From the NCBI RefSeq assembly GCF_000421825.1, contig NZ_ATXT01000014.1, positions 62,001-126,000 of the forward strand: a stretch of 64,000 nucleotides of DNA, given 5' to 3'. A program made the position numbers and the translations under genes. The notes under the pieces were generated by a model that was not told the origin of the DNA, made no database searches, and was given only the letters and a program-made list of their open reading frames with translations. Positions 23,609-30,833 of this stretch are shown here, piece by piece. The DNA comes from Humibacter albus DSM 18994. Lineage in GTDB: Bacteria > Actinomycetota > Actinomycetes > Actinomycetales > Microbacteriaceae. The stretch's first letter is position 1. Every line of letters begins with the position of its first letter.

Positions 23609-24997
23609 ATGGACGATGACGCCGACGACATCTTCGCCAGTGCCGCGATGGTGGCACCCGCGCCGAAGGATGCCTTTCCCTCCATCGAGCGGCCTGCACG
23701 CGAGGTCTATCAGAAGGTGCGCGACGAGCTGCTGCTCGACGGCGTCGCCCGCATGAACCTCGCCACGTTCTGCACCACCTGGCTGGAGCCGGAGGCCGCC
23801 CAGCTGATGGCGGACTCGGTGGCCAAGAACATCATCGACAAGGACGAGTACCCGCAGACCGCCGAGATCGAGCGCCGCTGCGTGGCTCTCGTCGCCGACC
23901 TCTTTCATGCACCGGACCCGGCGCATGCCACCGGCGTCTCGACGACCGGATCGAGCGAAGCCGCCATGCTCTCCGGGCTCGCCGCCAAGTGGCGCTGGCG
24001 AGCCCGACGTGCGGCGGTGGGCGCGGACACGACACGGCCGAACCTGGTCTGCGGCTCGGTGCAGGTGTGCTGGGAGAAGTTCGCGCGGTATTTCGACGTG
24101 GAATTGCGCCAGGTCCCGATGCCCGGCGGCCATCTGCTCACACCCGAGGATGCGCTCGCGCACTGCGACGAGAACACGATCGCGGTCGTCGCCACGTTCG
24201 GGCAGACCTTCACTGGATTGTTCGAGGACGTCGCCGGCATCGCCGCCGCGCTCGACGACCTGCAGGCACGAACGGGTCTCGACATCCCGCTGCACGTGGA
24301 CGCGGCATCCGGTGGATTCGTGGCGCCTTTCTGCGCACCGGATGTGCTGTGGGACTTCCGGCTTCCCCGCGTGAAGTCGATCAACGCCTCCGGCCACAAG
24401 ACCGGCCTGGCGCCGCTCGGCGCGGGGTGGGCGATCTGGCGAGAGACCGGCGATCTGCCGCAGGAGCTCATCTTCGACGTCAACTATCTGGGCGGGAACA
24501 TGCCGACGTTCACGCTCAACTTCTCCCGCCCCGGCGGCCAGGTGATCACCTCGTACTACCTGTTCCTCCGGCTCGGCCGCGCCGGGTATGCGAAGGTGCA
24601 GTCCGCCGCGTACACCGTGGCGCAGCGCATCGCCGCCGGGATCCGCGACCTCGACCGATTCGAGCTGGTCTTCGACGGCGAACCTGAGCACGGCATCCCC
24701 GCGGTGACGTGGACGAGCAAGGACGGCGACGACTCCGTGCTGTTCGATCTCGCCCAGCAGCTGCGCATGCGCGGGTGGCTCGTGCCGGCGTACACGCTGC
24801 CGCCGGCGCAGGAGTCGCGAGCCGTGCAGCGCGTCGTGGTGCGGCACGGCATGAGCGTGGACATGGCGGATCTGCTGCTGGCGGACATCCGCCGCTGTCT
24901 CGACGACCTGTCAGCGCTCCCCGACGGCGTGCACCTGGCGGCTGCAGGCGCAAGCGGGTTCAACCACGACGCGACACCACGCGTCGCGGACGCCTAG
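23609..24997 (+). CDS. gadB: Glutamate decarboxylase (PLP-dependent)
   Basis: A 462-residue group II PLP decarboxylase, the usual GadA/GadB length. Family blocks are NLATFCTTWLEPEA, IDKDEYPQTAEIERRCV, STTGSSEAAML, HVDAASGGFVAPF, and the PLP lysine at about residue 264 in SINASGHKTGLAPLG. It converts glutamate to GABA and consumes a proton, often for acid tolerance. ATG 23609 has AGGCAGG upstream. No GadC-type antiporter is adjacent; the convergent MFS gene 17 nt away is of another family. Confidence 0.92.
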   Translation: MDDDADDIFASAAMVAPAPKDAFPSIERPAREVYQKVRDELLLDGVARMNLATFCTTWLEPEAAQLMADSVAKNIIDKDEYPQTAEIERRCVALVADLFHAPDPAHATGVSTTGSSEAAMLSGLAAKWRWRARRAAVGADTTRPNLVCGSVQVCWEKFARYFDVELRQVPMPGGHLLTPEDALAHCDENTIAVVATFGQTFTGLFEDVAGIAAALDDLQARTGLDIPLHVDAASGGFVAPFCAPDVLWDFRLPRVKSINASGHKTGLAPLGAGWAIWRETGDLPQELIFDVNYLGGNMPTFTLNFSRPGGQVITSYYLFLRLGRAGYAKVQSAAYTVAQRIAAGIRDLDRFELVFDGEPEHGIPAVTWTSKDGDDSVLFDLAQQLRMRGWLVPAYTLPPAQESRAVQRVVVRHGMSVDMADLLLADIRRCLDDLSALPDGVHLAAAGASGFNHDATPRVADA

Positions 24998-25013
24998 CCG
25001 AAAGCGAGGCCGC

Positions 25014-26228
25014 TCAGCTCGGCTGCACGGGCACCGGCTCCGTGTCGGGGATGGGGCTCGCATCGCGGCCGCGCAGATCCGGATGCCATCTCTTGCCGAT
25101 CAGAGGCACCAGGACTCCCACGATCGCGAACGCCCCGGCCACCCAGAACGCGCCGATCGCCGAGTACTGATCGATGAGGAACCCGGCGATCGCGCTGCCC
25201 AGGGCGGCGCCGATGAGCTGTCCCGTTCCGACCCAGCCGTACGCCTCCGCGGTGTCGGAGAACTTCACGCTCGACGCCACGATCGTGAAGATCACGGCGA
25301 GAGCGGGTGCGATTCCGGCGCCCGCGATCACCAACAACGCGGCCAGCCACCAGGTGTTGGTGATCCACAGGCTCGCGAGCGCGATGCCCACGAAGACGAT
25401 GAGCATGCGGCGGGTGAGCGCCCAGGGACCGATCGGCACCGAGCCGAGGGCGAAGCCGCCCGCGAGCGAGCCGAGCGACCAGATGGCGAGCACGATGCCG
25501 GCCAGCGATCCGCCGTCGTTGAAGTTCGCGATGACACCGGCTTCGATCGCCGCGCACGATCCGACCAGGAGGAACCCCACGATCGTCGACAGCATCACCG
25601 TCGGCCTGCGCAGCACTGCACCGAAGCGACGCTTGCTCGGCGGAATGCGCACCCGTCCCAGCTCGGGGGAGAGGATGAACCATGCACCCCCTCCGACCAT
25701 CACCGCGGCGCAGACCAGCAGGCCGATCGTCGTGGAGACCTGCGTGGCGATGAAGGTGATGACTACGGGTCCGGCGATCCAGATGATCTCCTGTGCCGAG
25801 GCATCCAGCGAGAACAGCGGCGTGAGCAGCCGCGAGTTCACGAGCTTCGGGTAGATGGTTCGCACGGCCGGCTGCACGGGCGGCGTCGCCAGGCCGCCGA
25901 CGAGCGAGACGGCCATCGTGAGCGGGATCGGCATCACCATCAGCGCCATGAGCACGATCGAGGCGGCGCACACCGCCGTCGTGACGATGAGCACGGGACG
26001 CATGCCGACGCGCCCCATCAGACGGCTGGTCAGCGGACCGGCGACGGCCTGGCCGATGCTCGCCGCGGCCAGTACGAGACCGGCGGCGCCGTACGTGTGG
26101 TGCACCCGCTCGATGTGCGTCAGGAGCGCGAGGGAGAGCATTCCGCTGGGGAACCGGGCGGTGAGTTGCGCGGCGATGATCCGCCCCACCCCGGGCGTCT
26201 TCATCAAGTCCGAATACGCGCTCACCAA
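25014..26228 (-). CDS. MFS transporter
   Basis: A 404-residue major facilitator protein with about 12 hydrophobic helices. The MFS loop 2-3 motif is visible as GPLTSRLMGRVGMRP near residue 65. The sequence SAQEIIWIAGPVVI in helix 5 resembles actinobacterial drug or sugar efflux MFS members. The substrate is unknown. It is divergent from nrdA across 424 nt that carry the nrd regulatory region. Confidence 0.85.
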   Translation of the reverse strand: MVSAYSDLMKTPGVGRIIAAQLTARFPSGMLSLALLTHIERVHHTYGAAGLVLAAASIGQAVAGPLTSRLMGRVGMRPVLIVTTAVCAASIVLMALMVMPIPLTMAVSLVGGLATPPVQPAVRTIYPKLVNSRLLTPLFSLDASAQEIIWIAGPVVITFIATQVSTTIGLLVCAAVMVGGGAWFILSPELGRVRIPPSKRRFGAVLRRPTVMLSTIVGFLLVGSCAAIEAGVIANFNDGGSLAGIVLAIWSLGSLAGGFALGSVPIGPWALTRRMLIVFVGIALASLWITNTWWLAALLVIAGAGIAPALAVIFTIVASSVKFSDTAEAYGWVGTGQLIGAALGSAIAGFLIDQYSAIGAFWVAGAFAIVGVLVPLIGKRWHPDLRGRDASPIPDTEPVPVQPS

Positions 26229-26286
26229 CCGTCGAGTCTAGGCGGTGATCGGGGGATTTCCGTTGTCTTCTCCATCTTCGATCTTC

Positions 26287-26335
26287 TGTGGAAAGTGGGG
26301 ATAACTCGGGCGAACTTATCCCCAACTGTGGACGA
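26287..26335. promoter_or_regulatory. Cluster of four DnaA-box-like 9-mers upstream of nrdA
   Basis: Four sites lie in 49 bases: 26287-26295 (reverse strand, CTTTCCACA), 26296-26304 (reverse, TTATCCCCA), 26316-26324 (forward, TTATCCCCA) and 26327-26335 (reverse, TCGTCCACA). Three match a common DnaA consensus (TTWTNCACA or actinobacterial TTGTCCACA) at eight of nine positions; the last does so only against the actinobacterial form. The middle two form a perfect 9-bp inverted repeat around an 11-nt spacer. In E. coli and B. subtilis DnaA controls nrdAB, so this placement is meaningful, but binding is inferred. Confidence 0.5.
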
Positions 26336-26355
26336 CACGCCCACAACATCTGGGG

Positions 26356-26390
26356 TTGGCCGCTGGCGCGCACCCCGCTATATAGTGGTC
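26356..26390 (+). promoter_or_regulatory. Candidate nrdA promoter with overlapping NrdR-box-like palindrome
   Basis: TTGGCC (26356-26361) and TATATA (26379-26384) are separated by 17 nt and form a plausible -35/-10 pair. The -10 lies in the near-palindrome CCGCTATATAGTGG, which matches the NrdR-box core (C-W-A-T-A-T-A at 26378-26384, plus WG). A weaker second box (10-11 of 16 positions) lies at 26341-26356, but the spacing of 34 is not the usual 31-32. NrdR control is likely for the family; this exact site is inferred. Confidence 0.4.
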
Positions 26391-26652
26391 ACACGCCGGT
26401 CCCGTTGGGGGCCCCGACGACCGGCAGATCGGCCGAGCGGGCCCGCGAACAGGCGGGAACCCGGTGTCGGAGGTCTGCCGGAAGATACAGGCAGACGGCA
26501 CGGCGTACGCGGGCTCGGCCCGCGGTTGACACGGGGGAGTTGAAGCGTCGGATCCGAACGAGGGTCCGGGCGTTGTCGCGACCCCGCGCAGATGTGGGGC
26601 GATGGATGCTGCGTGCCCGCGGCATCCGAGGCAGAAGTGAGGAAGAGGCGAA
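26391..26652 (+). promoter_or_regulatory. Long structured 5' leader of nrdA
   Basis: About 260 nt without a supported gene separate the candidate promoter from the GTG of nrdA. Two hairpins stand out: 26395-26425 (outer arms GCCGGTC/GACCGGC with further inner pairing) and a 7-bp stem GTCTGCC/GGCAGAC around GGAAGATACA at about 26473-26496. The segment GGGAACCCGGTG recalls part of a cobalamin riboswitch, but other required elements are missing. A purine-rich GAGGAAGAGG precedes the start codon. Confidence 0.4.
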
Positions 26653-29130
26653 GTGACAATCACGGTCGTGAAGCGCAACGGCGAGCGGGAGCCGTACGAC
26701 GCGAACAAGATCAACATCGCGATCGAGCGCGCGTCGGAGGGGCTCGACGAGAACATCACCTGGGTGACGCAGATCGCCAGCGAGCTGGAGCTGACGCTGT
26801 TCGACGGCATCACCACGCAGCAGCTCGACGAGGCGGTCATCCAGGTCGCGCTCCAGAACGTCAAGGACGACCCGGCGTTCGACACGGTGGCCGCCCGGCT
26901 TCTGCTGAAGACCATCTACAAGCGGGTGCTCGGCGACTACGAAGACGCCGAGGAGCTCAAGCGACTGCACCGCGAGGGCTTTCGCGCCTACGTCGAGCGC
27001 GGCGTCGCCGAGGAACTGCTCGACCCCCGCTTCCCCGATCTCTTCGACCTCGACCGCCTCGCGGCGGCTCTGGAGCCGGCCAACGACGGTCTGCTCAAGT
27101 ACATCGGGGTCGTCACGCTGAACAACCGCTACGGCATCAAGGCTCGCAACGGCGAACCCCTGGAGGTGCCGCAGTTCTTCTGGATGCGCATCGCCATGGG
27201 CCTCTCGCTCAATGAGGCGGACCCGACCGGTATCGCTCTCGAGTTCTACGAGACGATGTCGCGCCTCGACTACCTCGCGGCCGGCTCGACGCTCGTGAAC
27301 GCCGGCACCAAGTTCCCGCAGCTCTCCAACTGCTTCGTCATGGAGATGCACGACGACATCGAGCACATCGCCAAGAGCGTGCGCGACGTGATGTGGATCA
27401 CCAAGGGCACCGGCGGCATCGGCCTCTCCGTCACCAAGCTGCGCTCGCAGGGGTCCCCGATCCGCTCCAACAACACCGTGTCGACGGGGCCGATCCCCTT
27501 CATGCACACCATCGACTCGGTACTGCGCGCGGTCAGTCGGGGCGGCAAGAAGTTCGGCGCTCTCGCGTTCTACATGGAGAACTGGCACCTCGACTTCCCC
27601 GACTTCCTCGACCTGCGCCAGAACTCCGGCGACCCGTACCGCCGCACCCGCACGGCGAACACCGCGGTGTGGATCAGCGACGAGTTCATGAAGCGCGTGC
27701 AGCACGACGAGCCGTGGTACCTGTTCGACCCGCTCGAGGTCTCCGATCTCAACGAGCTGTACGGCAAGGCGTTCTCGGAGCGCTACGCGCACTACGCTGC
27801 CGAGGCCGAGGCCGGTCGCATGCGCATGTTCAAGAAGCTGCCGGCCCGCCAGCAGTTCAAGGACATCCTGATGAGCCTGCAGACCACGGCGCACCCGTGG
27901 CTGACGTGGAAGGACACGATCAACAACCGTGCCCTGAACAACAACACGGGCACCATCCACCTCTCGAACCTGTGCACCGAGATCTGCCTGCCGCAAGACA
28001 TCGACAACATCGCCGTCTGCAATCTGGCCTCGATCAACCTGTCCCGTCACCTGCAGGACGACGGCACGTTCAACTGGGCGACCATCGAGCGCAGCGCGCG
28101 CCTGGCGACTCGCCAGCTCGACAACCTGATCGACATCACGATGTCGTCGGTGCCCGAGGCCGACAACGCGAACATCAACAACCGTGCGATCGGCTTGGGC
28201 ATCATGGGCTTCACGGATGTCGTCGAGCGGCTGGGTCTGAGCTACGAGTCCGAAGAGGCCTACGACCTCATAGACGAGGTGGCCGAGCGCATCTCGTACT
28301 ACGCCATCGAGGAGTCGGTCGACCTCGCGACCGAGCGCGGCTCGTACCCGAACTTCGCAGGGTCCCGTTGGTCGCAGGGCATGGTGCCGTTCGACACGCT
28401 GGCGATCACCGAGCAGGACCGCGGGGTCGAGATCAAGGTCACGCGCAAGACCCGAATGGACTGGGACGCGCTGCGCCAGCGCGTGAAGGGCGGCATGCGG
28501 AACGCGACGCTGATGGCTGTCGCTCCGACGGCATCCATCGGTCTGGTCGCCGGAACCACGCCGGGCTTCGACCCGCAGTTCTCGCAGATCTTCAGCCGTT
28601 CCACCTCGAACGGCAAGTTCCTCGAGGTGAACCGCAACCTCGTGCGTGCGCTGCAGGAGCACGGACTGTGGGAGAAGGTGCGTGAGCAGGTGTTGCGCAG
28701 CCAGGGAGACATCCAGGGCATCGCGGACATCCCCGACGAGATCAAGCGCGTGTACAAGACGAGCTTCCAGCTGTCGCCCTACGCGTTCCTCGAGGTCGCG
28801 GCTCGCGCCCAGAAGTGGATCGACCAGGCGATCAGCCGCAACATCTATCTCGAGTCGCGCGACGTCGGCGACATGGTCGACATCTACGCGGCGGCATGGG
28901 AGCGCGGCGTCAAGACGACCTATTACCTGCACGTCAAGCCGCGTCATCAGGCCGAGCAGACCACGGTGCGCGTCAACAAGGCCGAGGAGATCGGCGGAGC
29001 GCGCAAGGGCTTCGGCGCCGTGCCCGCCGGAGTCTCCGCGACGGGATCCGGCCAGTCGGATGCCGCCTCACCGGCTCCTGCACGCCGCGGCTTCGGTTTC
29101 GGGGGACTCACGAACGGTGGTGAGAAGTGA
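26653..29130 (+). CDS. nrdA: Class I ribonucleoside-diphosphate reductase large subunit NrdA (main frame, lacks C-terminal CxxC)
   Basis: An 825-residue catalytic subunit reducing ribonucleotides to deoxyribonucleotides. Residues 1-95 form an ATP cone (ITVVKRNGEREPYDANKI). The catalytic barrel has the disulfide-forming pair C227 (QLSNCFVMEM) and C456 (IAVCNLASINLS) and the thiyl-radical Cys C441 (HLSNLCTEICLP). A C-terminal pair of tyrosines lies in TTYYLHVKPR near 758. After that comes a low-complexity tail (GFGAVPAGVSATGSGQ, RRGFGFGGLTNGGEK) with no cysteine at all. Class I enzymes normally end in a flexible Cys-Cys tail that re-reduces the active site; here a CxxC tail occurs only in the overlapping -1 frame. 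Confidence 0.95.
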   Translation: MTITVVKRNGEREPYDANKINIAIERASEGLDENITWVTQIASELELTLFDGITTQQLDEAVIQVALQNVKDDPAFDTVAARLLLKTIYKRVLGDYEDAEELKRLHREGFRAYVERGVAEELLDPRFPDLFDLDRLAAALEPANDGLLKYIGVVTLNNRYGIKARNGEPLEVPQFFWMRIAMGLSLNEADPTGIALEFYETMSRLDYLAAGSTLVNAGTKFPQLSNCFVMEMHDDIEHIAKSVRDVMWITKGTGGIGLSVTKLRSQGSPIRSNNTVSTGPIPFMHTIDSVLRAVSRGGKKFGALAFYMENWHLDFPDFLDLRQNSGDPYRRTRTANTAVWISDEFMKRVQHDEPWYLFDPLEVSDLNELYGKAFSERYAHYAAEAEAGRMRMFKKLPARQQFKDILMSLQTTAHPWLTWKDTINNRALNNNTGTIHLSNLCTEICLPQDIDNIAVCNLASINLSRHLQDDGTFNWATIERSARLATRQLDNLIDITMSSVPEADNANINNRAIGLGIMGFTDVVERLGLSYESEEAYDLIDEVAERISYYAIEESVDLATERGSYPNFAGSRWSQGMVPFDTLAITEQDRGVEIKVTRKTRMDWDALRQRVKGGMRNATLMAVAPTASIGLVAGTTPGFDPQFSQIFSRSTSNGKFLEVNRNLVRALQEHGLWEKVREQVLRSQGDIQGIADIPDEIKRVYKTSFQLSPYAFLEVAARAQKWIDQAISRNIYLESRDVGDMVDIYAAAWERGVKTTYYLHVKPRHQAEQTTVRVNKAEEIGGARKGFGAVPAGVSATGSGQSDAASPAPARRGFGFGGLTNGGEK

Positions 29131-29198
29131 ACGACGAGCTCGAGTACTACGTGCCGGAAGACCCGATGGATGCCCTCCAGTGCGAGTCGTGCCAGTGA
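29127..29198 (+). CDS. 23-residue micro-ORF encoding the expected NrdA redox tail (CESCQ)
   Basis: A GTG at 29127 overlaps the TGA of nrdA (GTGA), in the -1 frame, and reads 23 codons: MNDELEYYVPEDPMDAL then QCESCQ. The acidic stretch followed by CxxC-Gln at the very end is just what the C-terminus of many class I NrdA proteins looks like (CEACQ or CESCQ endings). Three readings are possible: a translationally coupled separate tail peptide, a -1 frameshift that fuses it to NrdA, or a one-base sequence error. A canonical slippery heptamer is not visible. Confidence 0.7.
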   Translation: MNDELEYYVPEDPMDALQCESCQ

Positions 29199-29209
29199 GG
29201 CACCCGTCA

Positions 29210-29278
29210 GCTCCCTGAGCGAGCGAAGCGAGTCGAAGGGCCCCTTCGACTCGGCCCTGCGGGCGCCGCTCAGAGAGC
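29210..29278. repeat. Extragenic palindromic repeat, copy 2 (two arms), between nrdA and nrdB
   Basis: The left arm 29210-29240 is identical over 31 bases to the copy at 3811-3841. The right arm 29242-29278 is an imperfect reverse complement, sharing CCCTTCGACTCG and GCTCAG...GAGC ends around a diverged centre. The whole could fold into a long hairpin inside the nrdA-nrdB gap. Such CTTCGACTCGCTTCGCTCG-type elements are widespread between genes in Microbacteriaceae by general knowledge. Confidence 0.8.
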
Positions 29279-29332
29279 CGGGGCCACGCGAAACCAGACG
29301 AGACGAGAAAGAGAAAACGAGGCGCAAGCGAA

Positions 29333-30316
29333 ATGGGCATTCTGGGTACCGGCATCGAAGAGGGACTTCTGCTCAAGCCGGTGAAGTACCAGTGGGCGAT
29401 GGACCTGTACGACCAGGCGGTGGCCAACACGTGGTTCCCCAATGAGGTGCAGCTGGGGGAAGACCTCGCGGACTTCAAGAAGATGACGGACGAGGAACGG
29501 CATGCCGTCACGTTCCTGGTCAGCTACTTCAACCCGAACGAGCTTCTCGTGAACAAGGCTCTCGCGTTCGGCGTCTACCCCTATCTCAACGCGGCCGAGG
29601 CGCACATGTACCTGGCGAAGCAGATGTGGGAGGAAGCGAACCACTCCATGTCGTTCGAGTACGTGCTCGAGACGTTCCCGATCGACCGCGAGCAGGCGTA
29701 CGCCTCGCACGTCGACATCCCGTCGATGGCACGCAAGGAGGAGTTCGAGGTCAAGTACATCCGGCGCATGCTCGAGCAGAAGCTCGACGTGACCACGACC
29801 GAGGGCAAGCAGGACTTCATCCGCAACCTCGTGGCCTACAACATCATCCTCGAGGGCATCTGGTTCTACTCGGGCTTCATGGTGGCGCTCTCGTTCCGGC
29901 AGCGGAACCTGCTGCGCAACTTCGGATCGCTGATCGACTGGATCGTACGGGACGAGTCCCTGCACCTGAAGTTCGGCATGAACCTGATCCTCACGGTGCT
30001 GGAGGAGAACCCCGATCTGCAGACGCCGGAGTTCGCTGCCGAGATCAAGCAGATGATCCTGGATGCGGTCGAGATGGAGGAGGCGTACAACAACGATCTC
30101 CTGCCCGCCGGCATTCTCGGGCTGAACGCCAACTACATCAATCAGTATGTGAAGTATCTCGCCGACCGTCGGCTCGAGGAGCTCGGTTTCGGGACGGAGT
30201 ACAACGTGTCGAACCCGGCGAAGTGGATGGCGGCGGCCAACGACACGCTCGAGCTCGTGAACTTCTTCGAGTCGATCAACACGTCGTACGAGTCGAATGC
30301 GAAGGCGAGTAGCTGA
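29333..30316 (+). CDS. nrdB: Ribonucleotide reductase small subunit NrdB with class Ic (Mn/Fe-type) signature
   Basis: A 327-residue ferritin-like radical-generating subunit. Predicted metal ligands are E70, E101, H104, E174, E208 and H211. The residue where E. coli-type enzymes carry the radical tyrosine is Phe (F108, in NHSMSF). With an offset of 19, every one of these positions coincides with Chlamydia trachomatis NrdB (E89, E120, H123, F127, E193, E227, H230), the prototype of class Ic enzymes that use a Mn(IV)/Fe(III) centre. Glu as first ligand and Phe instead of Tyr are the diagnostic pair. It lies downstream of nrdA and the repeat element. Confidence 0.95.
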   Translation: MGILGTGIEEGLLLKPVKYQWAMDLYDQAVANTWFPNEVQLGEDLADFKKMTDEERHAVTFLVSYFNPNELLVNKALAFGVYPYLNAAEAHMYLAKQMWEEANHSMSFEYVLETFPIDREQAYASHVDIPSMARKEEFEVKYIRRMLEQKLDVTTTEGKQDFIRNLVAYNIILEGIWFYSGFMVALSFRQRNLLRNFGSLIDWIVRDESLHLKFGMNLILTVLEENPDLQTPEFAAEIKQMILDAVEMEEAYNNDLLPAGILGLNANYINQYVKYLADRRLEELGFGTEYNVSNPAKWMAAANDTLELVNFFESINTSYESNAKASS

Positions 30317-30361
30317 CGGTCGCCTGGCGATTCCCGAAGAGCGCGTGACTGATGACTGAAA

Positions 30362-30380
30362 AGGGCGTGCTCGTCGCCCT
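30362..30380 (+). terminator. Weak hairpin terminator candidate after nrdB
   Basis: AGGGCG (30362-30367) and CGCCCT (30375-30380) form a 6-bp stem around a 7-nt loop 45 nt after the nrdB stop. There is no T-run. Confidence 0.35.
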
Positions 30381-30420
30381 CTGATTCGAGGCGGTGCGGA
30401 TCTGTTCTGTGCCGCCTCGA

Positions 30421-30509
30421 TCTGTGGCTGTGCTGTGGCTGTGCGGCTGTGCGGCTGTGCGGGCTGTGCGGGCTGTGATCGTGGCTGTGCTGGCTGTGGT
30501 CGCGCTCCT
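30421..30509. repeat. GGCTGTGC-type simple repeat
   Basis: About ten imperfect units of 8-11 nt built on GGCTGTGC or GGGCTGTGC follow one another. The base composition on this strand is strongly G/T-biased and unlike neighbouring genes. No coding function is supported. It lies in the 517-nt gap between nrdB and the HNH gene, just before a second tandem array. Confidence 0.7.
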
Positions 30510-30564
30510 GCGACGTATCGAGAGCCGCATGCGAAGCCGCGCGCTGCGCACCGCAAGTGACGTG

Positions 30565-30798
30565 CCGCAGCTGATCGAGTGACGTGCTGCGGCCGATTGG
30601 CTGACGCGCCGCAGCTGATCGGGTGACGTGCTGCGCCTGACGGGCTCACTCGTGCTGCACCCGACGGGCTCACTCGTGCTGCGCCTGACGGGCTCACTCG
30701 TGCTGCGCCTGACGGGCTCACTCGTGCTGCACCCGACGGGCTCACTGGTGCTGCGCCCGACGGGCTCACTCGTGCTGCACCTGATCGGGCTCGTTCAG
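30565..30798. repeat. Tandem minisatellite, three 22-bp units then seven 24-bp units
   Basis: Three 22-mers of the type CCGCAGCTGATCGGGTGACG-TG (30565, 30587, 30609) run directly into 24-mers of the type CTGCGCCTGACGGGCTCACT-CGTG starting at 30631, 30655, 30679, 30703, 30727, 30751 and 30775 (the last degenerate). Units 1, 3 and 4 of the 24-mers are identical; others differ at one to three bases (CGCCTG, CACCCG, CGCCCG). Because 24 is a multiple of three, every frame stays open and gives octapeptide repeats, but I see no start, RBS or family to call it a gene. Confidence 0.85.
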
Positions 30799-30833
30799 GC
30801 GGCACCGTCAGAACGGAACCGCGTGGGTCCGCG

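Noticed and set aside
26440-26510. Cobalamin riboswitch in the nrdA leader
   Set aside because: GGGAACCCGGTG and GGAAGATACAGGC recall two conserved blocks, but the CCCGCnACTGT-type element is absent and the blocks are far too close together.
29199-29209. Canonical -1 slippery heptamer at the nrdA end
   Set aside because: The junction GGTGAGAAGTGA holds no X-XXY-YYZ heptamer, so programmed frameshifting is not shown by sequence alone.
30565-30798. CRISPR array
   Set aside because: Units are directly adjacent without unique spacers, and no cas genes are present.
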